In this document: one piece after another, positions 23,201 through 35,368 of the stretch
Position numbering within the stretch: position 1 is the first letter of the stretch
Layout: each line of letters opens with the position of its first letter
Origin: Alviniconcha marisindica
Taxonomy: Eukaryota; Mollusca; Gastropoda; Provannidae
Reading direction: 5' to 3'
Assembly (NCBI GenBank): GCA_018857735.1
Contig: JABMCL010002216.1
Location: 506,001-570,000, forward strand
Length of the DNA stretch: 64,000 nucleotides
Notes under the pieces: model-generated
Told to the model about the DNA's origin: nothing
The model's database searches: none
Seen by the model: only the letters and a program-made list of their open reading frames with translations
Program-made: the position numbers and the translations under genes

Positions 23201-26200
23201 GGGATATGGCCATACTGGAAAATGGATACAGGAAAACATAATTTACATGAGATTTTGTTGTTGTTTTAAACTGAGCTAAAAGACTGAAAAACTGTTGAAC
23301 AAGCAGCCAATGCATGCTATTGCCAAATGCACACTGACTGGCCTAGTGCAGTAGGCTAAGAAATCTTGTTGGAAGTGAGATTTGAAGTCGTGCATGCGTA
23401 TTTAGCATAACATTGCTTCTTCCTTCCACTGCTACATGTGCCGGTTGGAATTCAAAATGCCGCTGCTACCAGTGAAAAAACAAAAGCATATGGGAAATAC
23501 AGGTTCACAGACTCTGGACTAAGGTTTACTCCCCAAGGGGGTTGACACCTATGAGATCGTACAGCTGGACATGTGTTTGTATATTTGTGTTGCAGCATCC
23601 AAACATTTTCCCAACAGAATTTGCCACAGCCAATGAAACTGGTGGCCTGGTCATCCGGGCCTTTCATGAAACTGGCAGCTTACGAGATGTGATCTGCAAA
23701 TGTAAACCCAAGGGACATTACTTGCGCAAGTACTGCAACCCCAAGGTGGTGACAGCCCTAGACATGGAAAAGATCCAGAGCTTTGGTCGTCAGATTCTGG
23801 AGACTCTGAAGTTTCTGCACGACAAAGGGTTCCCTTACGGTAAGATGCTGGTTCTTTGTGTGACTGTGTGCTATAGTATCAGTTAGCTTATTTAACTTGT
23901 GACTGATTGGTGTAAAATGTGCATCCTGTCATTTGACTTCTTTAATTTTGTTTGGTTTAAACATTTTTAAATGGCCCACCCTGCAAGACCGGAGGAAAGC
24001 AGTAAGAACCACCGTGCTACAACAGCAAAAGTGCAGCATGATTAGCATCTGATGATCTGCAGCAGCTACAGCCAGAGCTGAGAAAAAGCAGAGTTTCTGT
24101 CTCTTCTGCATCTCGAAATATAAATGTTGTTTGCAGTATGCTATTTGTATGTATATATGTACGGATGTTTACCACTGACTGTGCTGTTTTATCTCAGTGA
24201 ATTGAGCGGCACGTAAGCCCCGTACAGAGCAAATGCAATAACAGTTACTTGATAAGAGAAATGCTGCTCTGTTTTTGTCTGCCATGTTGGGCCTTGAGGA
24301 ACCTGAGTGAAGGCGTCGGTCAAACCGTGGATCGTGAATGTGAATGACATCGGTATGATTAAACCAAAGATGACATTGGTATGATTAAACCAAAGTGAGT
24401 TTAAGCTAACTTCACTTGAACCATGGTCACTGCTCAAAGTTGTTAGTTAGTTAGTAAGTAACTGGATTTTAACGTCCTGTCAACCACACAGGGTCACCTC
24501 AGGACAAGCTCAAAGTTGGCCACTGTGAATAACTTGCATGATTGTTCGCTTCTTCCCTTCCCCAGGTCACTTACATGCTGGCAATGTGGTGGTGGTGGGG
24601 GGAAAGACTTGCTGCTTGCTGGACATGGAAAACTGGATGCTTGGAGTTCCCTCCTACTACAGACAGTTCTACACACAGTTCAAGAAAATCATGGTGAGTC
24701 GTACAGACACGTCCAGACAGTCAAAGTGGTTATAGCATTTGTTCAGAGAGCGAAACGGGTTACAGTAATCACTGGGAGAAGATGATGCAGATAAAGCTGT
24801 TTGTGGCTTTTGCTTGTTTTCAGGGGAAGCAGTTGTTGTGTCAAATGCTTGGACAAATAAATGGACAGGCATTTTCTGGAGCCGAGATTCATTTAAATTT
24901 GACAACAGTGACCTGTCTTTGCTGTTACCCATTCATACTGGTTCTGTTATTATTTCTTTTTCTTTTCTTGTGTCACAGAGGCATTAGAAATGATATGATG
25001 GAAGGTGCTTTTTACTCTGTGAGGTACTGACTGATCACTTTTATTATATCATATGCTATTTTAATGTTTGTAGATCAATGATTGATTATTTTACAAGTTT
25101 GATTCCCAACAGTTTCAATGGAGTTGAAAGCAAATGGCCTTAATATGTGCTCTGCGTGTGGTGTTATTTAGTATATTGATTTGTATGAAATTTTCTGTGA
25201 TGTTCATTCTTGTCCCTGTGAAAAATATGACAGATAGGAAACATGAAGTGTTCAGGAAAGTCAAGCATTTTGAGTGGGATACTTGAGCTGGAGGGTCAGT
25301 TTAGAAAAGCATGGGTTCAGTTTTGGATGGTACAAATTACGATGGACAGGGTGTTCACAGGTTCAGTTTTGGATGATACAAATTACAGTGGACAGTGTGT
25401 TCATGTGTTCAGTTTTGGATGGTACAAATTACAACAGACAGTGTGTTCACACACATTGTTCAGCACACAGATGGAGCTCCTCAGTCATCACACAAGACAG
25501 CAAAACACTGACCCTTGCTTTGGACGTTTTCAGACCATGGAGCTGGTGGATGTGTACTGTTTCGGACAGCTTCTCTTTGAGATGACCTTCGGTCGTCAGC
25601 TCAACGCCGCCACCTGTGATAACTTCCCTCCGTCCTGCCCTGCGCAGATACGTGAGTCTTAAGACCCCACTAACACTTTCCACGCCAACCTGTTTAAACC
25701 AGCAGCTTTGACACTGTCGTGATGGAAACTGCCCGCTGCATGTCCAGTCAGTGTCTACGTGTATTGCACTTGAGTGTGTCCCTGCAACCTCATCGTACTA
25801 CATTTGCATGGAAAAATGAAATCAGTGTCTTACCAAAATGTCATGAAATTGATTTCATTTTGACAAGTCTTGCCAAAATGTCATGAAATTTATCTCATTT
25901 TCCCATGACAAAGACACACCCAAGGCTTTAGTGTATGTACTTTTGACAGGACTTTAAACTGTGGTCATGATGTTTCTACTGAAGTAAAACAAGAAAGAAG
26001 AAAGGACTTACTTTGTTAGAGTGTTCTTGTATTTTTATATATGTTTTTTTCCCTTTCTGGTTTAGAAGTTGTTTCTGTACTCTTTATGATTTAGAAAGAA
26101 CTGTGCTATTGCATTTGATTACTCCCTGATCTTATTTGTACAGAAAGAGCTATAGAACTGATTACTACCCACTTGTAAAATATTAGAGCCTTGAATTAAA

Positions 26201-29200
26201 GCTAGGATGGAAGAGCAGGTCTCTGCTTTTCCTTACTGCTTCTGTCTACGAAAAGTTTAGAATTTGTGAAACTGAGTCCACGTTTTACTGCATTAAAAAT
26301 AAATAAAAATGAATGTGTGTGCTACTCAGGTTCAGTCCTGGAGTCCATTCTGACGTTGGAGGCTTGTAAAAATGGCCTCCCCCAGGTCTCAGACCTCCTA
26401 CTTCATCCGTGAGTCATTTTTGTGTGTGTGTAGTTTGGCTTAACATCTTTGTACACCTGCTGTGCAGTTCTTTAGTCTTTCTCTTGACCTCTCGCTTTTA
26501 GGCCTCAGACCTCCTGCTTCATTCGTGAATCATTTTGTGTGTAGTTTGGCTTAAAACCTTTGTACACCTGCTGTACAATTCTTCAGTCTTTCAGTCGACC
26601 TCTTGCTTTTAGCCAGCTGGCTCACACAGGTCTCAGACCTTCTACATCATCCAAGAGTCATTTTCTGTGTAAAAAATCTGAAACAGAATGAGGCCCAGAG
26701 TACTCGTGCAGAATCAACACACAAGGGAGTTAATTTTGCGTTTGAAAGATATAACATGTCTTTTGAGCGCTAATTAACCCCCCTGTGTTTTGTGTGTGTA
26801 GTTTGGCTTAAAATCTTTGTATACCTGTTTGGCTTAAGACCTTAGTACACCTGCTGTGCAGTTCTTTGGTCATTCAACTGACCTCTCTTTTTTAGCCAGC
26901 TAGCTCCACCAACTTGAACAATCAGAGTAAATGGCATAGTGTGTGTCTGAACTTGTGCTTTGAACTGCACAAACCCAAGGCACCAGATCACTGTTTTTAA
27001 TAACATCACGGGCACCTGCACTGTTTGCATTACAGTGGGACTTGGACAGCCGAAGGGCTTGTCTAAGGAGGTGTGTTTGATTACAGGCATTGACTGGCTA
27101 AAGCTCGTCTGTCAGTCAGAGAGTCGCGAGAGGTCATTTGACGTGGACGTGACATGACATGTTTGTTAAAGAAATATGGGAAAGCATACATCTGTATCAG
27201 TAAAGCATCTTCCCCTTGCAACTTCCGCCTCACAGATCCTTCTAAGCTGAATTCATAGCCACTAGTGATGAACACTGGCACTGAGATGAACAAATGCAAG
27301 CCTGATAGTTCTGCTCGTTTAAGATGCACTGTATTAGTTAAGGTGCTCAGAAGGAAAACAGTTGTCGATAGATGGTGGATACTCTCGGTCTTCGGTATGC
27401 CTGTTCCCAATCTTGTCGGCATGGTGATTCTACCAGCTTGGTTATCGCCCTGACATAACCGTAATGGTTGACTGGGCGTAGAACACCACATTACTTACTT
27501 ACTTACTTACCAGCTTGGTCACAAGCCAATGATGAGGATGTCTAGAAAGAAGAAAGCACCCAGCTGCCAATCTCGGGTACCTCTGTTTGCAGTCTCTTCA
27601 GTCCTGTAGTCCTGCCTGTGACAGACAAGCCGGTGCTGAAGGTGCCCAGCAAGTTGAAGGAGTGTGTCCGCACGGCGCGCGAGGAAGTGGAGAAGAGACT
27701 GCGGGAGGAACAGAAGCTGGTAAACTCCTTCCTGTTCCGTATGGTGGCATGTTACATGGCTGGTGCTGTTAATGGGTGGGGGGGGAGGGGGGGGGAGCAA
27801 TCCATAAAGCTGTGCTTTGGAGGGAGAGAGGTGTTAGGGCAGTGTTAATTGGCTTTGTATTTTTAGTTAATCCGTGATTATTTGACAATCTCGTTAGACC
27901 TCAGTATCATTTTGTGACATTTCAGATTCACCAGGTGCGAAGAATATCCAAAGTAAAGGAGTTTCACATGTCTGAGGAAGAAAAGAAGAAGCGAAGGAAG
28001 TCACGGAAGGTATGTATGTGTACTTGAGCCAAATTCTGCACCAGATCCAAGTGTTCTTAAGGCCGTGTTTTGACTGAGGTGTCCCTAATAAGCCTTATGG
28101 TTTCTGTGGACGTTAAGCACCATGTTTACTGAGGTGTTTGTTTTTTGACTTGGATGAAAACCTTTTCATTCAGTAGATGTGGTATACCGTATGGTATGCT
28201 TTTCATTCAGTAGACATGGTATGCTTTTAATTCAGTAGACTTTTCATTCAGTAGACATGGTATGCTTATCATTCAGTAGTAGTGTTGGTCCAGTATTCTC
28301 ATTGCTGCCTTGTTTTTGTCTTCAAGAAAGCATTAGAGAATGGTGAGGCAGAAGCAACTACACCAACATCTCCGACAACCCCCTCCACTCCCTCCACTCC
28401 AGCACCTCCATCAGCTCCCCCTACACCTACAACAGGTAAGTATTGGGGAGGTGGGGCAAAGGGGGATGGGGGTGGGTTCTTTCAAGTGTTCTATCTGTTT
28501 GTGTTGCAGAATTATTTGTATTTCATATTTTGGTGGATAAGGATGTAGCTAGGACTACCAGATTTTTTTTCCCCTCTATAGTTCATGTTGCCGCCGATAG
28601 CTTGATTTTGTGTGTGATTATTTCAAGATGCAGTGTTTACTTTTTTTCGTTTGTTCAAATTTTAAAACTAGGCAGGTGTAGGAGCACATCACAGCTTTTT
28701 GAACACAGATTTTTGTCTTGTTATTTTGAGTGTTTCCATTTTGGTCATTCCCCCCGCCCCAACCCCATTCCATTGTGCTATTTGTGCCACCACCCTCCCA
28801 TTCCATTGCGCTAATTGTGGTGTATAGGCTTTGAATTTTTGTTATTTGGGTGACTATTTGCAACGTTTACTAACAATGTGCTTTGCTGCATTTTTTTAAA
28901 CAGATTTTCTTGGAACAATTTGTATTTCCCACACACATGTTGAATTAGAAAGGGAAATGAAACAGCCCTCACCCCCCCCCCCCCCCCCAAAACAACAACA
29001 AACAAACAAACAAACAAAACCACCCACACACAACACACACAAAAAACAAAAACAAAAAAACAACAAGAACAAATAACACAAAAAACTGAGAAGAAATAGA
29101 ATCTGTTATTACTTAAGGGAAAAGTGTTCAGTTTACTCTGGGTTGATTTCTTCACTGCGTTTGCTAATCAGCAGATGTTTATGAACAAAGCAAATGACCT

Positions 29201-32200
29201 TGAATGGAAGATTGCCTATCAGACTAAAACAGTCCATGTGTTAGTTTCCCTGACGTTCTTGTCTCTGTCTTCTGAATTGTTTGAGAAAGTGTGATGGACA
29301 AAACAGTTGTTGATGTTGATTGATTATGTTGTTGTCGTCATTTTAAGGGAGATGTATAAAATCTACATGCAGTTTACATGAAGTATGGCATTAAAGGACA
29401 AGTCCAAGGTTAGGGGTGATTTTTGACACGATTTCTGTTAAAGCTTGCTGAAAATGATGATGTAGGTGAAACTGTGATCTAAGGGTTATAAATGCACGAA
29501 AAAAGGCATTTTCTGTCGTACCGAAAGCGTCACTATGATGCCCAAATCACGTGTCCATATACCTACTACGTCACTCTGGGGAGTCACTGCAAAATGGCCA
29601 ACTCGAGCTCCGAAGACAAACTGATACTTTGCCCGAGAGACCCACAAGGATACAGCCGTATCAGTTTGAGCCTGTCAGGCAGGATTTTGAAAGAGTACCG
29701 GAACATCGTGTCAGCTTCGAAGCAAACCCCATGCGGTATTCCATGGGGTTTGTGAAATCCACTCACTGAAGTGCTCGCTACACAAATGGGTGTGATGCGG
29801 TGCAGCAAGAAAGTCAGCTAGTTTGAATTGTATAAATTTAATCCACTTTCGCCTCACTGCGGGTCAATTACACAGGAGGTCGTGCATACCTGGGGTCGTC
29901 TGTGAATTGTTACAATTCACGGCAACACTGTAGGCCGGCATAGTTAACTTTTTTGCTGACCACATGCATACACAGTTTACTGAAGAATCTAAGATGGCAA
30001 CTGCGCTGACTCCCCAGACTGACGTCACTTCCGGGAAAGTCACGTGACTGATGGAGAACCCAAGACTGTAGTCCTCGGCCAGCCTACAGAAAATAAAATC
30101 GATTAAAAACCCAATTAAACATTTTTCATATTTTTTTATTTCATTAAATTTGAAACTAGTGACTCATTTGTCAATCATTTTGATAGTCATTTTGCATACT
30201 TAAAAACCTTGGACTTTAACGTGTGTTTGTATGGCTGTCAGTGTACTGTGAATGTTCTAGACCACACAGTTTCAGCTGCTCTTTCTTCGCCTGAATCATC
30301 AGTCCTGTAAACTAGAGTGTTGTTGAACAGGAACATTAGGGTCATTTTCTGTTTCACAGGTATTTGTGACATTTGTTTGGGATTTTGTTTTCTTCATTGT
30401 GGCAGTAAGCATTAACTACAAATAGAAGCAAAAATCATTGGAAACATTGTGACAGGTAGTGTTGGATGAGAAATTTCATTTGTCTACTTATTTTCCCATG
30501 CATAAAAAAAATCATGCTATGTAATGATGAGCGCTTTGTTCATCTGCCTGGCATACTTGATGATGTTGAGCTTCACGGTTGCTTTCAATGTACCAGTTTC
30601 AGTGACCTTGGCCTAATTTTAAGGTCATAATTAGGGCATCGGGAAAAGTTAAGCTGCAAGTTTTGTATTTTTGTCCTCCCAGATAATTCTTTGCTAATTG
30701 GGTTCAAATCTGACCAGTTGTTACGTTGACAAGATGTTGCATGGTGTACTCTGTGTGACTCTTGCCTGTGTGTAAGGCAGATCATTAACACCATGGAGGG
30801 TTTCATGATGCACATCACCCAGCAGCTTCAGCCTGTCAGAATGACACTGTTAATATTCCATGGGAAAAACCAGAAAAGTGACCACCATGTTTCCTCACTA
30901 GCTGACACAGGGCAACAGGGTGAAGGACGTGCGGATTCTGAACAAAACCTTCTAAATTAGTGCTGCCACTCACCCTGATATAACTGTGCTGGTTGACTGG
31001 GTGTAAAACAACAAATTACTTACTTACTAGTGATGGCACATGTTCACTGATAATGAGAGGTATCGGCAGCAGTCAAATGAAGCAAAGTACATTCATTTGA
31101 ATGCTGGGATCAGACTCAAATCATCATGCATTCCAATTGAATCAGTACCATTTGGTGGTCAGATCGAATGCCTGTGGAGAAAGAGGCAAGGCTTAAACTT
31201 GGCTTGGGCTTGGAACTCAGCACAGAACCTTTTGTTGCCTTTATCTCAGAGACTAGTTAAATGAGAACTTTGAAACTTGCATGATAAAAAATGTCCATTG
31301 AGCTTGACATTTTCATTCCAGGTGTGGTGACCCTGATAAGAATTTGAGGTCACATTCACAGCATCACTAGAAAGCTGAAGCTGCTGGAAGCTGTGTTTGC
31401 TTGACAAGTTCTTAACCTGTTTTGTTCAAACGTTGTGTAACATGGGGATGAACATATGCTAAAATTTTACCTACGTTAAGGAAGATAATTCTTGTTTTTT
31501 AATTTTGCTGCCTTGACAGAAATGTCATTTTTGGGGGGGGAAGAGATCTTTAAAAAAACTCTGAATGATCATGGTGGGTATTTTCAAATGTTCGTACAAG
31601 TTTTGGCGACCTGACCTGTTTTGAATAGCAGATGAGTCAGAAAGGAATGATGAAAGTCCCATTTGCCCATTTTGAATGCGAGTCCACTGAGCGTTAGCTG
31701 GTGTTCTGATTTGCTCCCTTTTGGAACGTGCCATGCATCGTACAAAAGACAGTTACAAAGAATGGTCCCCTCCTAACTGTAGCTCATGTGGCTGTTGTCA
31801 GAATTAAATGTATGCTTCTCATTGTTGTGTGAGTGTAACTGACCTTGTTGTGATGAAACACGACAGAGGGAGCCACAGGCACTTGAGGGCAGCACGCAGC
31901 AGCGTTGGTGTGATGTGTGTAACACACGCTCTAGGTATCCTTCTCTCTCTTCTTGTTTCTGGGTTCTTGTGGTCTTTTGGCTCAAGCTTTGTACGTGCTC
32001 CTCTGTTGTACGTAACCTGTACATTTCCGTTTGGCTTGCATGGGTTTTACTGTTTTAACCTGCATTTGTTAATATTCAGTACACTGTATATATATATATA
32101 TATATATATATCTCTACATATGTATATATCTGCCTAGGTTGACTGGTGTGAAGCATCTCATTCTGTTCTGTTATTGTGGCTAAGTTGATTGTCGTAGATA

Positions 32201-32857
32201 GGATGGAATTGAAGAGCATGAGTTGGATGTGAAGTTTTTGCAGTTATGGCACGTTTGTGTTGAGTGTGTAGTGAATGCCCAGTGCTTGGTCAGGGTTTTA
32301 AGCGAAGTGTTTGAGGTCAGATATTAAATGCCAAAGAACAGCAATTTCAACAGCAATGCAAATCTTCTGAACGTAGACACCTTTGAGGGCAATGGACTGC
32401 TGGACATTGTGATGACAAGTGTACTCTGTCAGATTCCCCTTCAGATCTGTGCTCCATGCTAACAAGGTACATGGTACAAAAGTGCTACAAGTGCCCGTCT
32501 ATCAGTCGCTACAGAGGTGCAGCAAACGGCAATTCTATCAATCAGTAGCTGCTAGTTCTTAATGCTTTGGTGTGGGCTGTGGTCTGTGGTGTCTGATAAC
32601 CGTTCTTTAACACGAGTGACCCTAGTTCTGTTTGGTCTGCAGTAGAATTCACCCAGTGAGGTAGCCAGCTGGTCATTATCCCTGTACAACCAAGCGCAGA
32701 ATGCAGCAGATCTGTTTGCTTCTGGGCTGCATTTATTCAGTTTATTTCAGCTTTCTTTCAGTGTAGTTTGTCATTGCATCAGTTTATACCAGTGATTTTG
32801 ACCATGCTGTGCAAACAGCTTTTCATGTATTTGATTTAACTTCAAATGTAAAAATTA

Positions 32858-32902
<45 letters not shown>

Positions 32903-35197
32903 GTACTGTGAGTGTGTGTGTGTGTTGTACTGTAATTGTTAGTCAGCGAGTGTTAGATCAGCTTATGATTGGGTGAAGGAGGGGCAGGGGGAGGGGGTGG
33001 TATTCCCAGATTATGAACTCTTCTTCCCTTCCTGTCTTGCTCCCAGGCAAACTTTGTAGCCTTGGGCCCTCTCACATCATTGTATATACTGCTAGCCAAA
33101 GATCAGTCTGTTATCTGTGCACATGTTGCGTACATTATGTACTTGCAGAGGAGCACAGGACAGGCTTCTTTCATGTAAAAATTTTTTAATGCAACGATTG
33201 CATGTATGAAAAAAAAATTGGAAGAAAGTTTTTCTATTTTTATTTGTTAGGTTGACAAGGTCACTGCGTAGGTGGATGTGATCCCTGATATTCATGATGA
33301 TGAGTGAAAGTACAATTTTCCCCCCATGAAATATTTGAATGATCAGATCTGTTTGTATTTTATTTATTTTTTGGCTGCACTGTAATTTTTGGTATAGTTC
33401 CAATCACACATATGCTTGGTTTTCTAACTCATTGCAGTTTTTGTTGTTGTTGTTGGATTTGTTAAATTCATCCACCTTTTTGTTTATTTGAAGTTAAAAC
33501 ACCCACATTAATTTTGTGCTTACGTCCTAGACAAATTTACTTTGAGAGACTTTTGTTTCTGATTCCTGTATACATATATTTATGTCTTCTAGTGCCATTT
33601 ATGATGATGTAGGTATTGCATTGGAAGTGAAACTCCTTTAAACAAAATAGCTTTGACTGTGAATATTGATTATTCAGAATTTTTTACTTTTTCTCTCAGA
33701 AATTTGTATCAAACAAACATGGAAATAATCTTCTTTTATTTTTATTTTTTTCTATTAAAGGGACACCATACCAAAGATGTGAGTTGGCCTGAAAACATGG
33801 AAATAAATTACTTTCATTAACAGGATTTGTTTGGCTGTTCTGTCAATATTGACACCACAGAAGTCCTTGAGGCACAGCTCTGTAGGTTTGCTCTTTACCA
33901 ATGAAGAGCAGAAAAGGGTTGGCTTGTGATGTATTCAATACTTTTGCCATAGAATATCCACACGCCTGCCTTGTTTATGATGTCACTTATACAGACTGCT
34001 GGGCACAAGATGGTGGGAAGGTCATATTTTCATGACCTTCAAACGTTGATTTGTAACAAACAGGATGAAATAAATGAGTAAAAAAAACAACCCCACTGTT
34101 ATGTCTATCTTTTATTCCATTCCAGTTGATACAGATCTCTGATGCCTGTTAGTGTTGGTTCCCCTTTAAAGCAGAATTTTATTTTAGAGGTGTTTGTCAA
34201 AGGTGGGTTCGCAGTATATGTGTATATTGTTTTTATTTGTTTAGTGCATTATTTATTTATTTTTCTCAGGTTCATTGTGTTTCATTCTGTCCCTTTCATA
34301 TACTTATTCATCTGTTTTTGGATTTATGTGCTTTTGTGTTTTCTGAATAGTTGTTCATATAATTTGTTCATTAACCTCCCCCCCCCTTTTTTAAAATAAA
34401 TATTTCATGTTTTTGTTTGTTTTGTTTTTTGGCTTTGTTTGTTTGTTTGTTTGTTTTTGTTCTCTGTAAAAATTAAAAATAAAAATTAAAAATCAGAGAG
34501 GGTATAGTGTGATGCTCCAGTTGTGCCTTAGCTGAATGAACTAACAACAGATTTTTTGGTGTGGTTCAGTTCTAGCTGTTCCACTGTTGCACTTTTTATT
34601 TGTTGGAATTATGCACAGTAGAAAAAAGAAAGAGGAAGAACTGACACTTCTTTGCTACCTTGACAAAGCTTGAACTTCTTTTGATCTTGTTCTTCATGTT
34701 TTTGTTGTTGTTGTTGTTGTAGTTCTATGCTTTGTTGTCCTGCCTCCTTTTACTTTAATATTCTAACCATCATGAAAAGGAGACAATGCTTGGTTTAAAA
34801 TGGCATATATAAAGAAGGAATGTCTCACAACATACTTTCCCTCTGAAAATGTATGCTATGGCAGCACAAAACAGTAGTTTCATAGGAAACAAGGTGCTGG
34901 TACATGGGCATATTTGGGTATTGATTTCGGCTGGGAGAGAGGGAGGTGGGGACAGGGGGGGAGAGTTTGGACCCTTTTTTTTGCAGTGCTTGGCCATTAG
35001 AAATTTATTTTGTGTTTTGACCCATATGGACGGTGTTCTTTGTGAAAGTGTAAATTGTCTTCCTTTGATTATCTTCAGCCAAATTGCATGCAGAATTTGC
35101 ATTATTATTGTACCTACCTAGCTGCCTTTTATTTACCTGCTGTTACCTGTATCTTTCGCTTCCACACAACAGAAAGAAAAGATCACCTGGATTAGTC

Positions 35198-35228
<31 letters not shown>

Positions 35229-35239
35229 CTGTGTGTGTG

Positions 35240-35280
<41 letters not shown>

Positions 35281-35296
35281 TGTGGCTGTGTGTGTG

Positions 35297-35368
<72 letters not shown>

